A stretch of 64,000 bases of DNA from Xenophilus sp. E41 (GTDB lineage: Bacteria > Pseudomonadota > Gammaproteobacteria > Burkholderiales > Burkholderiaceae_C), in NCBI RefSeq assembly GCF_003671765.1, contig NZ_QPIB01000009.1, forward strand, positions 337,713 through 401,712. Reading direction: 5' to 3'. The notes under the pieces were generated by a model that ran no database searches, was not told where the DNA came from, and saw nothing but the letters and a program-made list of their open reading frames with translations. Positions 39,671 through 49,293 of the stretch are shown here, piece after piece. Position numbers and translations under genes: made by a program. Within the stretch, counting starts at the first letter, position 1. Each line of letters starts with the position of its first letter.

Positions 39671-41377
39671 TCATGGCTGTTGCGCGTGCGCGAGGTGGCG
39701 GCCGGCGATCCAGCCGAAGGTCAGGGCCGGGCCGAGGGTGATGCCGGGTGCAGGGTACTCGCCGCCCATCACCGAGTGCATGTCGTTGCCGGCTGCGTAG
39801 AGCCCGGGGATCGGCCGGCCGTCCGCATCCAGCGCCTGGGCGTTCTCGTTGCAGGCGATGCCGACCGCGGTGCCGATGTCGCCCGCATAGACCTTGACGG
39901 CATAGAACGGCCCGCGCCGCAGCGGCCCGAGGCAGGGATTGGGCTGGTGCTCGGCGTCGCCGAGGTAGCGGTTGTACTCGGTGCCGCCCTTGCCGAAGTC
40001 CTCGTCGCGGCCCTGGTCGGCCAGCGCGTTGAAGCGCGCGGCCGTGGCCTCGAGGGCTGCGCCGTCCAGGCCCAGCGCCTCGCCCAGCGCGCGCAGCGTG
40101 GGCGCCTTGTGCAGGTAGCCGGCCTTCACCAGATGCTCGCGCGGCCGGCCACCCGGCAGCGCCAGGCCCATGCCCCACTTCTCCATGAAGTCGTGGTCGC
40201 ACACCAGGTAGGCGGGCATGGTCGGCACGGTCTCGTGCGAGCGGTACATGGCGCGCACGAACTCGTGGTACGAGGTGGACTCGTTGACGAAGCGCTGCGC
40301 CGTACCGTTGACGGCCATCAGGCCCGGCTTGGCCCGGTCCCACACGAGGTGGGGATAGCGCGTCACGCTGCCGTCGGGCCGTTGCAGCACCGACACCGGC
40401 GCCCAGAAGGCCGGGTTGGTATGGCCCTGGCCCAGCACGGCACCGGCCTCGCGCGCCAGCGCGATGCCCTCGCCGCGGTTGCCCTGGGGCGACATCGACC
40501 AGGGGCCGCTGGGCTGCGGGTAGTGCTCACCGCGCAGCGCCTCGCTCCACGGAAAACCGCCGGTGGCCACGACCACGCCGCGGCGGGCCCGCACGCGCGT
40601 GGGCCGGCCCTGATGCAGCACGGTGACGCCCGTCACGGCGCCGCCTGCGAGTTCGAGCTTCTGCAGCGGTGTGCTCAGCCAGTAGTCGATGCGCCGGTCC
40701 AGCACGCTCTTGAAGAGCCGCGCCGCCAGCGCGTTGCCCAGCACCACGCGGGTGCCGCGGTGGTAGCCGCGCAGCCGGTCGGCGAAGTAGCGCAGTACCA
40801 GCTTCATGCCCTCGCGCCACGACTTGAACGACTTCGTGACGGCCAGCAGGTGCTTGGCATCGGTCATCGTGATCATCATGCCGCCGAGCACCATGAACTC
40901 GGGCAGCGGGTCGCGCAGCTCCTTGAACTTCGGGCCGAGCTCGCGGCCGTCGAACATCGCCGGGTCGAGCGAGCGCCCGCCCATCGCGGCGCCCTCGCGG
41001 TCCGGGTAGTAGTCGGGCGAGAAGCTGCGCGCCACGAGGCGCACGGCCGTGTGCTTCTCGAGGTAGTCGACCATGCCCGCGCCCTCGCGCAGGAAGGCCT
41101 GCTGCAGCGCGGCCGGTGCCGCGTCGCCCACGGTGTTGCGCATGTACGTCCACACCTTGTCGAAGCTGTCGGGGTGGCCGACCTTCTCGGACTGCGCGTT
41201 GAGCGGTGCCCACACGGCGCCCCCCGACACGGCGGTGGAGCCGCCCACGCGGTCGGTCTTCTCGACCAGCAGCACCTTGAGGCCCTCGATCGTCGCGGTG
41301 AGCGCCGCGGCCATGCCGCCCGCGCCCGCGCCGATCACGACGACGTCGTATTCGGCGTCCCAGCGGTCGGCCGTCAT
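39671..41377 (-). CDS. FAD-dependent 3-ketosteroid dehydrogenase-like flavoprotein
   Basis: The 568-residue protein has an N-terminal Rossmann FAD motif (VVVIGAGAGGMAAALTA, then LLVEKTDRVGGSTAVSGG) and a C-terminal GEYPAPGITLGPALTFGWIAGRHLA that returns to the FAD. The general layout and segments such as SPDYYPDREG fit the KstD/fumarate reductase flavoprotein superfamily, whose members introduce double bonds next to carbonyls. The true substrate may be steroid-like or another cyclic ketone. It overlaps the preceding SDR gene by four bases (ATGA), so alcohol and ketone steps may be coupled. Confidence 0.83.
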   Translation of the reverse strand: MTADRWDAEYDVVVIGAGAGGMAAALTATIEGLKVLLVEKTDRVGGSTAVSGGAVWAPLNAQSEKVGHPDSFDKVWTYMRNTVGDAAPAALQQAFLREGAGMVDYLEKHTAVRLVARSFSPDYYPDREGAAMGGRSLDPAMFDGRELGPKFKELRDPLPEFMVLGGMMITMTDAKHLLAVTKSFKSWREGMKLVLRYFADRLRGYHRGTRVVLGNALAARLFKSVLDRRIDYWLSTPLQKLELAGGAVTGVTVLHQGRPTRVRARRGVVVATGGFPWSEALRGEHYPQPSGPWSMSPQGNRGEGIALAREAGAVLGQGHTNPAFWAPVSVLQRPDGSVTRYPHLVWDRAKPGLMAVNGTAQRFVNESTSYHEFVRAMYRSHETVPTMPAYLVCDHDFMEKWGMGLALPGGRPREHLVKAGYLHKAPTLRALGEALGLDGAALEATAARFNALADQGRDEDFGKGGTEYNRYLGDAEHQPNPCLGPLRRGPFYAVKVYAGDIGTAVGIACNENAQALDADGRPIPGLYAAGNDMHSVMGGEYPAPGITLGPALTFGWIAGRHLAHAQQP

Positions 41378-42111
41378 GCGCCGGACCCGCCCAGCGACTT
41401 GCCGCCGTCGACGAACAGCACCTGGCCGGTGATGAAGCCGGTCTGTGGCGACACGAGGAAGGCGACGGCCTGCGCGATGTCTTCCGGGCGGCCGGCCTGG
41501 CCCGTGGGCTGCAGCGCGAGCTGCGCTGCCAGCCGCTCGGGGGTCAACGCGCGCAGGATCGGCGTGTCGATCAGCCCCGGCGCGATGGCGTTCACGAGGA
41601 TGCCGCGGTGCGCCAGCTCCATGGCGCTGGCGCGCGTGTAGCCGACCACGGCGGCCTTGGAGGCCACGTAGTGCGGGTGGTTCTTGGCCCCCAGGTAGGC
41701 GCGCGAGGCGATGTTCACGATGCGCCCGCCCTCGGGCATGGTCTTCGCCACCTCCTGCGTCAGCGTCGCGACGGCGATGAGGTTGACCTCGTAGGCGCGG
41801 CGGAAGTCGGCGTTGCTCACTTCCATGAACTTGCGTTCGTCGAAGATGCCCGCGTTGTTGACCAGTGCACGCACCGGCGGCAGCGACTGCACCAGCGCGC
41901 GCACGGCGGCCTCGTCGGTGAGGTCGAGCACGCGGCACTGCACGTCCAGGCCCTGGGCCTGGAGGCGCCCGGTCTCGCGCGTGGCCAGGGCCTCGTCGCG
42001 GTCGACCATGACCACGGCGTAGCCGTCGCGCGCCAGGCGCTCGACGGTGGCCAGGCCCATGCCGCCGGCACCTCCGGTGACGAGGGCGATCGGTTTGCTG
42101 TTGTTGTCCAT
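41374..42111 (-). CDS. Short-chain dehydrogenase/reductase
   Basis: The 245-residue SDR has TGGAGGMG, NNAG, catalytic Ser in VNIAS and YVASK. The aspartate-rich turn VMVDRDE favours NAD(H). It overlaps the flavoprotein gene at its 3' end. The intercistronic leader carries a 9-base tandem repeat with Shine-Dalgarno-like GGAG (42115-42138). Likely oxidises or reduces the same substrate family as the neighbouring flavoprotein. Confidence 0.87.
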   Translation of the reverse strand: MDNNSKPIALVTGGAGGMGLATVERLARDGYAVVMVDRDEALATRETGRLQAQGLDVQCRVLDLTDEAAVRALVQSLPPVRALVNNAGIFDERKFMEVSNADFRRAYEVNLIAVATLTQEVAKTMPEGGRIVNIASRAYLGAKNHPHYVASKAAVVGYTRASAMELAHRGILVNAIAPGLIDTPILRALTPERLAAQLALQPTGQAGRPEDIAQAVAFLVSPQTGFITGQVLFVDGGKSLGGSGA

Positions 42112-42114
42112 ATG

Positions 42115-42138
42115 TCCGATGACTCCGATGACTCCGAT
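42115..42138 (-). repeat. 9-base tandem repeat carrying ribosome-binding GGAG
   Basis: Plus-strand TCCGATGAC occurs twice, followed by a partial TCCGAT, in the 27-base gap between two SDR genes. On the mRNA strand each unit reads ATCGGAGTC, so GGAG is repeated ahead of the downstream ATG. Unit loss or gain would change Shine-Dalgarno spacing. Confidence 0.6.
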
Positions 42139-42891
42139 TCAGGCCGAGAGGAAGCCGCCGTCCACCGGCAGCACCACCCCGTTGACATAGCTGGCCATGG
42201 CCGAGCAGAGGAAGACCACGGGGCCGACGATCTCGTCGACCTCGCCGCCGCGCGCCATCGGCACGCGCTTCATGTACCAGTCGGTGCCGCCGGGCACGGC
42301 CAGCTGCGGCGCGACCATCTCGGTCAGCATCAGGCCCGGCGCCACGGCGTTGCTGCGCACGCCGAAGGGCGCAAGGTCGCGCGCCAGCGCTTGCGTCAGC
42401 GAGCGCACCGCGCCCTTGGACGCGATGTAGCCCGCCGAGGAGATGCCGCTCACGAAGGCGACGATGGACGAGAGGTTGACGATGCAGCCCCGCGTCTTCT
42501 TCAGGGCCGGCACGAAGGCGTGCGTGACGTTGAACAGGCCCTGCAGGTTGACCTCGATGAGGCGGTCCCACACCTCGGTGGCGTTCGGGTCGTCGATGCG
42601 CGCGCGGCCGGAGATGCCGGCGTTGTTGACCAGCACGTCGATCGGGCCCAGCCGGGCCTCCAGGTCGGCCGCGCAGGCCTGCACGGCGGCGCGGTCGCGC
42701 ACGTCGATCGCCACGCTCCAGGCCTGGCCGCCGGCGGCCGTGATGGCAGCCGCCGTGGCCTCGGCACGCGCCGCGTCGACGTCGGCCACGATCACGCGGG
42801 CGCCTTCCTGCGCGAAGCCCAGCGAGATGGCCGACCCCAGTCCGCCGCCCGCGCCGGTCACCAGCGCGAGCTTGTCCTTCAACAGATCCAT
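42139..42891 (-). CDS. Short-chain dehydrogenase/reductase
   Basis: The 250-residue SDR has TGAGGGLGSA, NNAG, Ser in VNLSS and YIASK, ending in the usual PVDGGF. VIVADVDA after the second strand favours NAD(H). It follows the LivF-like ATPase gene on the same strand (23 bases) and precedes another SDR and the ketosteroid-dehydrogenase-like flavoprotein, making it part of the same catabolic unit. Confidence 0.87.
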   Translation of the reverse strand: MDLLKDKLALVTGAGGGLGSAISLGFAQEGARVIVADVDAARAEATAAAITAAGGQAWSVAIDVRDRAAVQACAADLEARLGPIDVLVNNAGISGRARIDDPNATEVWDRLIEVNLQGLFNVTHAFVPALKKTRGCIVNLSSIVAFVSGISSAGYIASKGAVRSLTQALARDLAPFGVRSNAVAPGLMLTEMVAPQLAVPGGTDWYMKRVPMARGGEVDEIVGPVVFLCSAMASYVNGVVLPVDGGFLSA

Positions 42892-42914
42892 TCGAATTGC
42901 TCCTGAGGGCGTGC

Positions 42915-43638
<724 letters not shown>

Positions 43639-43646
<8 letters not shown>

Positions 43647-44406
43647 GCGCGGCTCCCTTCCCGAGGTAGGCTTCGATCACGGCGGGGTTCTCGCTGATCT
43701 CCCTGGGCGTGCCTTCGGCGATCTTCTGGCCGAAGGACATCACGGTGATGCGGTCCGAGATGGACATCACCAGCTGCATCACGTGCTCCACCAGCAGCAC
43801 GGTGATGCCGTCCTTCTCGGCCAGCTCGGTCAGCAGGCGGTCGAGGTTCTCGATGTCGCGGTTGCGCAGGCCGGCGGCCGGCTCGTCGAGCAGGAGCAGG
43901 CGCGGCTTGAGCGCCAGGGCGCGGGCGATCTCCAGCAGCTTCTGGTGGCCGAAGTCCAGCTCCTTGGCGCGGGTGTTTCGGTCGTGCGTGAGGCCGACGC
44001 GCTCGATCAGGCTGTCGACCAGGTCGCGCACCTCGCCGCTCGGCCGGCGCAGCAGGCGGCCCAGGGTGCTGGCGCTGTGCGAATGGCAGCCCAGCAGCAC
44101 GTTCTCCGCCACGCTCAGGTCGCCGAAGAGTTCCAGGTTCTGGAATGTGCGCGCGATGCCCATGCCGGCCATGCGCGTGGGTGCATGGCGCGTCACGTCC
44201 TCGCCGTCGACCACGATGCGGCCCTCGCTCGGCTGGTAGTAGCGCGAGATGCAGTTGAAGGTGGTCGACTTGCCGGCGCCGTTGGGGCCGATGAGCGCGT
44301 GGATCGAGCCGCGCGCCACCTCGAAGGACAGGTCGCTCACCGCCACCAGGCCGCCGAAGCGCACCGTGATGCCGGACACCTCCAGGAAGGGGCGTGCGTC
44401 GCTCAT
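43639..44406 (-). CDS. Branched-chain amino acid-type ABC transporter ATP-binding protein (LivG-like)
   Basis: The 255-residue ATPase has Walker A GPNGAGKST, the LivG segment GIARTFQNLELF and Walker B LLLLDEPAAGL. The signature motif is FGHQKLLEIARAL in place of LSGGQ, a usual LivG-type variation. Its start overlaps the permease stop (ATGA) and its end overlaps the LivF-like gene, so the five transporter genes are one coupled operon. Confidence 0.92.
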
Positions 44407-45359
44407 GCCTGCACCTCCTGGCGCTTCACCTCGCGGGCGACGCGGCGGTTGCGGTCCGCGAACAGGCCCTTGGGCTTGAACATCATGAAACCCATGAGGA
44501 TCAGGCCGTAGATGATCTCCTGCACCGACATCAGCTGGCGCAGCAGCTCGGAGATGAGCCCGAAGGCGATGGCGCCGGCCACGGCGCCGCGCACCGAGCC
44601 CATGCCACCGACCACGACCATGGTCAGCACCAGGATGGTGGTCTGGAAGCCCAGGCTCTCCGGGTGGATGAAGGAGGTGAACAGGGTGTACATGCCGCCC
44701 GCGATGCCGGCGAAGGCCGCCGAGATCGCGAAGGCGCTCTGCTTCATGGCCTTGACGTTGATGCCCATGGCCATGGCGGCCACGTCGCTCTCGCGCACGG
44801 CGCGCAGCGACGAGCCGTACTGCGATCGCGCCAGCGCCACCGTGAGCCACAGCATCAGCGCCGCCAGCACGATCACGAAGGGGTACGCCTGCAGGTCGTT
44901 GGTCAGGCGCAGGCCGAAGAGCTCGGCCGGGTCCATCTTCATGCCGTTGGAGCCGCCGGTGACCTTCTCCCAGCTCAGGAAGACCCACTGCATCGCCTCG
45001 CCGAAGGCGAAGGTCGCCAGCGCCAGGTAGATGTCGCGCATGCGCAGCGCGAGGTAGCCGATCAGGTAGCCCAGCACCGCCGACAGCAGGCCGCCGGCGA
45101 GGATCGACAGCACGAAGGGCGGGTGCCAGGCGGTGTTGATGATGCCGGCGGTGTAGATGCCGATGCCGAAGAAGGCGGCATGGGCGAGGGCGAACTGGCC
45201 CGACTCGCCGATCACCACGTGCATGCCCAGCGCCAGCACGACGAAGACCATCAGGAGGTTGACCACGTACAGCACGTAGCCGGACACGGTGAAGGGCAGG
45301 GCGATCAGCACCAGCGCGGCGGCCAGCAGGGCCCAGCGGTCGAGGGTCATGGTTCTCAT
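44403..45359 (-). CDS. Branched-chain amino acid-type ABC permease (LivM-like)
   Basis: The 318-residue integral membrane protein has eight or nine hydrophobic helices with the LivM pattern (GESGQFALAHAAFFGIGIYTAG near residue 51; VVVGGMGSVRGAVAGA near 245). The ATG at 45359 overlaps the LivH-like stop codon; a second ATG three codons later is possible. It forms the translocation pore with the LivH-like partner. Confidence 0.92.
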   Translation of the reverse strand: MRTMTLDRWALLAAALVLIALPFTVSGYVLYVVNLLMVFVVLALGMHVVIGESGQFALAHAAFFGIGIYTAGIINTAWHPPFVLSILAGGLLSAVLGYLIGYLALRMRDIYLALATFAFGEAMQWVFLSWEKVTGGSNGMKMDPAELFGLRLTNDLQAYPFVIVLAALMLWLTVALARSQYGSSLRAVRESDVAAMAMGINVKAMKQSAFAISAAFAGIAGGMYTLFTSFIHPESLGFQTTILVLTMVVVGGMGSVRGAVAGAIAFGLISELLRQLMSVQEIIYGLILMGFMMFKPKGLFADRNRRVAREVKRQEVQA

Positions 45360-46258
45360 ACTTTCTTCACCTGCGGCTTGCCGCCCAGGATGCCTTGCGG
45401 CCGCACGATCAGCGTCACGAGGATGGCCAGGAAGGGCGCGACGACGATGGCGTTGGTCGAGATGAACAGGCCCACCAGGTTCTCGACGATGCCGATGATC
45501 AGGCCGCCCAGCACGGCGCCGGGCAGGCTGGTGAAGCCGCCCACGATGGCCGCCGCGTAGGCCAGGATGGCGATGTGCGCGATGTCCGGCGTGATCAGGA
45601 TCTTGGGCGTGATGAGCAGCGCAGCGAGCGCGGAGATCAGGCCCGCCATGGCCCACACCAGCATGCGGATGCGCGACAGGCGGATGCCCACGATCTGAGC
45701 GGCGCGCGGGTTCATGCCCACCGCGCGCATGGCCTTGCCGATGCGCGTGTGGCTGAACATCAGGTAGATCAGGACCATGGCGACGATCGACGTGAGGAAG
45801 ATCGCCACGTCCAGCCGCGTGAGGAAGGCGTCGCCGATGATCACCGGGTCGTTCGACACCAGCGAGGGCAGCGAGCGCGGCGTGTCGCCCAGGCCGGTCT
45901 GGCGCACCAGGCCCTTGAGGGCGTAGGCCAGGCCCAGGGTGGCGATCACCAGCTGCGGGCCGACGCCCTTCGAATGCGTCACGCGCTCCATCACCACGCG
46001 CTGGAAGAGCGCGGCGCCCACCGCCACGGCGACGACGGTGATTGGGATCACGAGGGTGTACGACCAGCCGGCGATGAGCAGCAGCGACAGCGCCACGTAG
46101 CCGGCGATCATGAAGATCTCGCCCTGGGCGAAGTTCGGCACGTCGGTGGTCTTGAAGATGGCGACGATGGCGATGGCCAGCAGCGCATAGACGCTGCCGG
46201 TCACCAGCCCGGAAAGAAGGCCCTGCTGCAAAAACAGCCAGATCTCACTGAAACTCAT
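45356..46258 (-). CDS. Branched-chain amino acid-type ABC permease (LivH-like)
   Basis: The 300-residue permease has the LivH features GSVYALLAIAIVAIFKTTDVPNFAQGE and AAIVGGFTSLPGAVLGGL across about eight helices. It lies 54 bases downstream of the substrate-binding protein gene and overlaps the LivM-like gene by four bases. Confidence 0.92.
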   Translation of the reverse strand: MSFSEIWLFLQQGLLSGLVTGSVYALLAIAIVAIFKTTDVPNFAQGEIFMIAGYVALSLLLIAGWSYTLVIPITVVAVAVGAALFQRVVMERVTHSKGVGPQLVIATLGLAYALKGLVRQTGLGDTPRSLPSLVSNDPVIIGDAFLTRLDVAIFLTSIVAMVLIYLMFSHTRIGKAMRAVGMNPRAAQIVGIRLSRIRMLVWAMAGLISALAALLITPKILITPDIAHIAILAYAAAIVGGFTSLPGAVLGGLIIGIVENLVGLFISTNAIVVAPFLAILVTLIVRPQGILGGKPQVKKV

Positions 46259-46312
46259 GGCGTTGCGGGGGCCGTCCGCTTGCCGCGGTCCGGCCCCGTC
46301 CCTTCGGTTGGA

Positions 46313-47521
46313 TTACTTGGGCTGGTAGGTCCAGAGGCTGCGGTAGGCGCCGGGCACCACCGCCATCTTCTCGCCGTCGAACTTCAGGTAGATGGCCGAC
46401 TTCTGGCCGGCATGGTCGGTGGGCGTCAGCTCGATCGGGCCGGCCATCACGTTCGACTCGAACTTGGTCTGCGACAGGGCCGTGAGGAACTTCTCGCGCG
46501 TGAGCTGCGGGCCGGCGGCCTTGAGCGCGTTCACCACCGTCATCGCCGACGGGATGCCGTAGGGCATGTAGGTCTGCGGGTAGCCGGGCTTGGCGGCCAG
46601 CTCGGGGTAGTAGGCCTTGTACATGTCGTACACCCACTTGAGCTTGGGGCCGCCGGCCACGTCGGCCATCACTTCCTGCAGGTAGACGTTCTTGAACGCG
46701 TCCTTGTTGCCCACGTTCTCGACCAGCTGCTTCAGGTCGGCCGTGCCGTTCACGGCGATCACGATCGGCTTGGTCCAGCCCAGTTCCTGCGCCTTCTTGA
46801 CCAGCAGGCTCACCGGGCGGGCGTAGGTGGTGATGAGCAGCACGTCGGGGTTCGAGGCGCGGATCTTGAGCATCGGCGCCGTCACGTCCGTGAGGTTGGG
46901 CGCGACCGACTGCACCTGCAGGTCCACGCCCAGCTTCTTGGCCTGGAACTCGGCGGCTTCCAGGTTCCAGCCGCCGTAGGCGTCGTCGTGGTTGATGTAG
47001 CCGATCTTCTTGGCCTTGAGGTGTTCGGCCGCGAACTGCACCATCGAGCCGCCGACCGCGCGCTGCGAGATGGAGAAGGCGCCGTAGATGTACTTCGACG
47101 GCGGATACAGCGCGCCGTCGCCCGAGGCGTTGAGCATCACCAGCGGGATCTGCGAACGCTCGACGTACTCGCGTGCACCCACCACCGCGGCGGAGCAGGA
47201 ACCGCCGTTGAGCGCGAACACCTTGTCCTGCTCCGTCAGCTTCTTCACGGCGGCGAGCAGGTCGTTGGCGTTGCAGCGGTCGTCCTCGACCACGAGTTCG
47301 ATCTTGCGTCCGTGGATGCCGCCTTCCTTGTTGACCTTGTCGTAGTACATCTTGGCGGCGTTCATCACGTCGAAGCCGTAGGCCATCGAGTTGCCCGAGA
47401 GCGGGCCGAACAGGCCGAGCTTGATGGTCTTGTCGGTCAGGCCGGGATCGCTCTGCGCGTGCGCGGCGAGGGTGGACAGCGCGGCCACGGCGGCCACGAG
47501 CAAGGACTTGGCTGTTTTCAA
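46313..47521 (-). CDS. ABC transporter substrate-binding protein (LivK-like)
   Basis: The 402-residue periplasmic binding protein has a signal peptide (KSLLVAAVAALSTLAAHA) and the type I fold with LGLFGPLSGNSMAYG and VEDDRCNANDLLAAVKKL. The preferred start is TTG at 47521, because AAAGGAG lies directly upstream at ideal spacing and the codon begins the signal peptide; an ATG-type start further upstream would lack both. It delivers substrate to the co-encoded permeases. The ligand is likely an organic acid or amide connected with the SDR and flavoprotein genes. Confidence 0.9.
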   Translation of the reverse strand: MKTAKSLLVAAVAALSTLAAHAQSDPGLTDKTIKLGLFGPLSGNSMAYGFDVMNAAKMYYDKVNKEGGIHGRKIELVVEDDRCNANDLLAAVKKLTEQDKVFALNGGSCSAAVVGAREYVERSQIPLVMLNASGDGALYPPSKYIYGAFSISQRAVGGSMVQFAAEHLKAKKIGYINHDDAYGGWNLEAAEFQAKKLGVDLQVQSVAPNLTDVTAPMLKIRASNPDVLLITTYARPVSLLVKKAQELGWTKPIVIAVNGTADLKQLVENVGNKDAFKNVYLQEVMADVAGGPKLKWVYDMYKAYYPELAAKPGYPQTYMPYGIPSAMTVVNALKAAGPQLTREKFLTALSQTKFESNVMAGPIELTPTDHAGQKSAIYLKFDGEKMAVVPGAYRSLWTYQPK

Positions 47522-47572
47522 GGCGGTCTCCTTTGTTGGATGCGGGGTGGGAACGGGGAACACGGCGCGGGA

Positions 47573-48427
47573 TCAGGACGCCGGCTGCGCGGCGGTGTCG
47601 CTCTTCTCGAAGCCGGGGCGCGGAATGAGACTGAGCCAGGCCTGCGTGAGGCCGCCGTCGACCAGGAACTCCTGGCCGCTGATGTAGCTGGCACGGTCGC
47701 TGGCCAGGAAGAGCACGGCGCCGGCGATGTCGGCCGGCGTGCTGATGCGGCCCGCGGGCACGATCTGCTCGCGGCGCTGGCGCACGGCGGGGTCCTGGTA
47801 GATGCCCTCGCTCATGGGCGTGCGGATCATCGCGGGGCTGACGACGTTGCTGCGCACGCCGTGCTCGCCCAGCTCGACGGCCAGCAGCTGCGACAGCATC
47901 TTCACCCCGGCCTTGCTCACGCTGTAGGCGCCGCTGTAGGGCTGGGGGATGCTGGCGGAGATCGACGCGATGTGCACCATCGAGCCGCCGCCGTGGGCGA
48001 CCATGCGGCGCCCGAAGGTCTGGGCGCACAGCAGGTAGCCGGTGAGGTTGACCGACAGCAGCTGGTTCCACTTGTCGAGCGCGATGTCCATCAGCGCGTC
48101 GGCGTACAGGGAGGCGGCGTTGTTCACCAGCAGCGCCACCGGGCCCCAGGCCTGCTCGACCTGCGTGGCCGCGGCCTCGATGCTCTGCGCTTCGGTCACG
48201 TCGCAGTGCAGGGTCATCACCCGTGCGGCGTGGTCGCCCAGGCTGTCGGCGATCTGCGCCAGCCGTGCGGTGTCGCGGTCCAGCAGCGCGACGCGGGCGC
48301 CGGCTGCCAGCAGTTGCGCCGCCAGTTCGGAGCCGATGCCGCCGCCGGCGCCGGTGACCACGCACACGCGGTCGGTCAAGCCCAGCCAGTCGCCGCCGGC
48401 CTGGGATTCGGCCTTAGCCATATGCAC
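47573..48427 (-). CDS. Short-chain dehydrogenase/reductase
   Basis: The 284-residue SDR has TGAGGGIGSE, NNAA in place of NNAG, Ser in VHIASIS and YSVSK. ALLDRDTARL favours NAD(H). It is the first gene of the SDR/LIV transporter unit and is divergent from the GntR gene. A GTG at 48427 sits six bases after AAGGA; an ATG two codons later (48421) is the alternative. Confidence 0.87.
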   Translation of the reverse strand: MHMAKAESQAGGDWLGLTDRVCVVTGAGGGIGSELAAQLLAAGARVALLDRDTARLAQIADSLGDHAARVMTLHCDVTEAQSIEAAATQVEQAWGPVALLVNNAASLYADALMDIALDKWNQLLSVNLTGYLLCAQTFGRRMVAHGGGSMVHIASISASIPQPYSGAYSVSKAGVKMLSQLLAVELGEHGVRSNVVSPAMIRTPMSEGIYQDPAVRQRREQIVPAGRISTPADIAGAVLFLASDRASYISGQEFLVDGGLTQAWLSLIPRPGFEKSDTAAQPAS

Positions 48428-48474
48428 ACTCTGTCCTTCTTGATATGAATCACGCCCGATGCGTGAGGCGGCGA

Positions 48475-48488
48475 TTATGTATACATAA
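48475..48488. promoter_or_regulatory. GntR (FCD-type) operator candidate 1
   Basis: TTATGTATACATAA is a perfect 14-base palindrome around GTATAC, in the SDR-GntR divergent gap. FadR/VanR-type GntR proteins recognise sites with this core. Confidence 0.75.
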
Positions 48489-48537
48489 CGCTGTGTGGGA
48501 GGTGGTGTTAACCCGTAAAGTGGCGGTGTAGCCGCCC

Positions 48538-48551
48538 ATATGTATACTTGG
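48538..48551. promoter_or_regulatory. GntR (FCD-type) operator candidate 2
   Basis: ATATGTATACTTGG repeats the ATGTATAC core 63 bases from the first site (six helical turns centre to centre) and 29 bases ahead of the GntR ATG, where it would block the regulator's own transcription. Confidence 0.65.
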
Positions 48552-48579
48552 AGCAGCTGCCCCGCAAGGAGAACAAGGG

Positions 48580-49293
48580 ATGAGAACGCTGGCCCAGGAC
48601 GTCACCGAGACACTGCGCGACTGGATCCTTCACGGCCAGATCCAGCCGGGCGAACGCCTGGAGGAGATTCCGCTGGCCGAGAAGCTGGGCGTGTCGCGCA
48701 CCCCGGTGCGTGCCGCGCTGGGGACGCTGGCCAACGAGGGCCTGGTCGACCACCAGCCCAAGCGCGGCTACCTAGTGCGCGGCTTCGACATGGAGGCCAT
48801 CGCGGCGGCGTACGACGTGCGTGCGGTGCTCGAGGGCCTGGCCTGCCGCAACGCCGCCACGCGTGGGCTGACCGAGGAGCAGTCACAGCGCCTGCTGGAC
48901 GCGCTGGCCGAGGGCGATCGCATCCTGGCGCGGGGCGAACTGCGGCCCGAGGACCATGCGCCCTACCAGCAGATGAACGTGACCATCCACGACACCCTGC
49001 TGCAGGCCTCGGGCAACCCCTGGGTGAACCGCTTCGCGGAGCAGGCGCAGAACATCCCCTTCGCGTCGGACCGCATCATCCTGTGGGACGACCACCCGAT
49101 CATCCTGCGCTCGCACGGCGACCACCACCGCATCATCGAAGCCGTGATCGCTCGCGACGCCGTGCGAGCCGAAGAGCTCATGCGCGAGCACGTGTACTAC
49201 GCCGGGCTCATCCTGCGGCGCAACTACGAGAAGCTGATCGCCGAAGGCGAGGACGCGCCCGGCGCCAAGCCGCCGAAGCGGCCCGTCGCCTAG
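48580..49293 (+). CDS. GntR-family regulator with FCD domain
   Basis: The 237-residue protein has an N-terminal winged helix (LRDWILHGQIQPGERLEEIPLAEKLGVSRTPVRAAL) and a C-terminal all-helical FCD effector domain with conserved Asp/His metal-binding positions (DHHRIIEAVIARDA). It is divergent from the SDR/LIV operon and flanked by two GTATAC palindromes, so it is the likely repressor of that operon, relieved by a carboxylate ligand. Its TAG shares a CTAG tetranucleotide with the stop codon of the convergent cytochrome gene. Confidence 0.92.
   Translation: MRTLAQDVTETLRDWILHGQIQPGERLEEIPLAEKLGVSRTPVRAALGTLANEGLVDHQPKRGYLVRGFDMEAIAAAYDVRAVLEGLACRNAATRGLTEEQSQRLLDALAEGDRILARGELRPEDHAPYQQMNVTIHDTLLQASGNPWVNRFAEQAQNIPFASDRIILWDDHPIILRSHGDHHRIIEAVIARDAVRAEELMREHVYYAGLILRRNYEKLIAEGEDAPGAKPPKRPVA

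Noticed and set aside
42115-42138. Start of a CRISPR or satellite array
   Set aside because: Only 2.7 copies of 9 bases without spacers.
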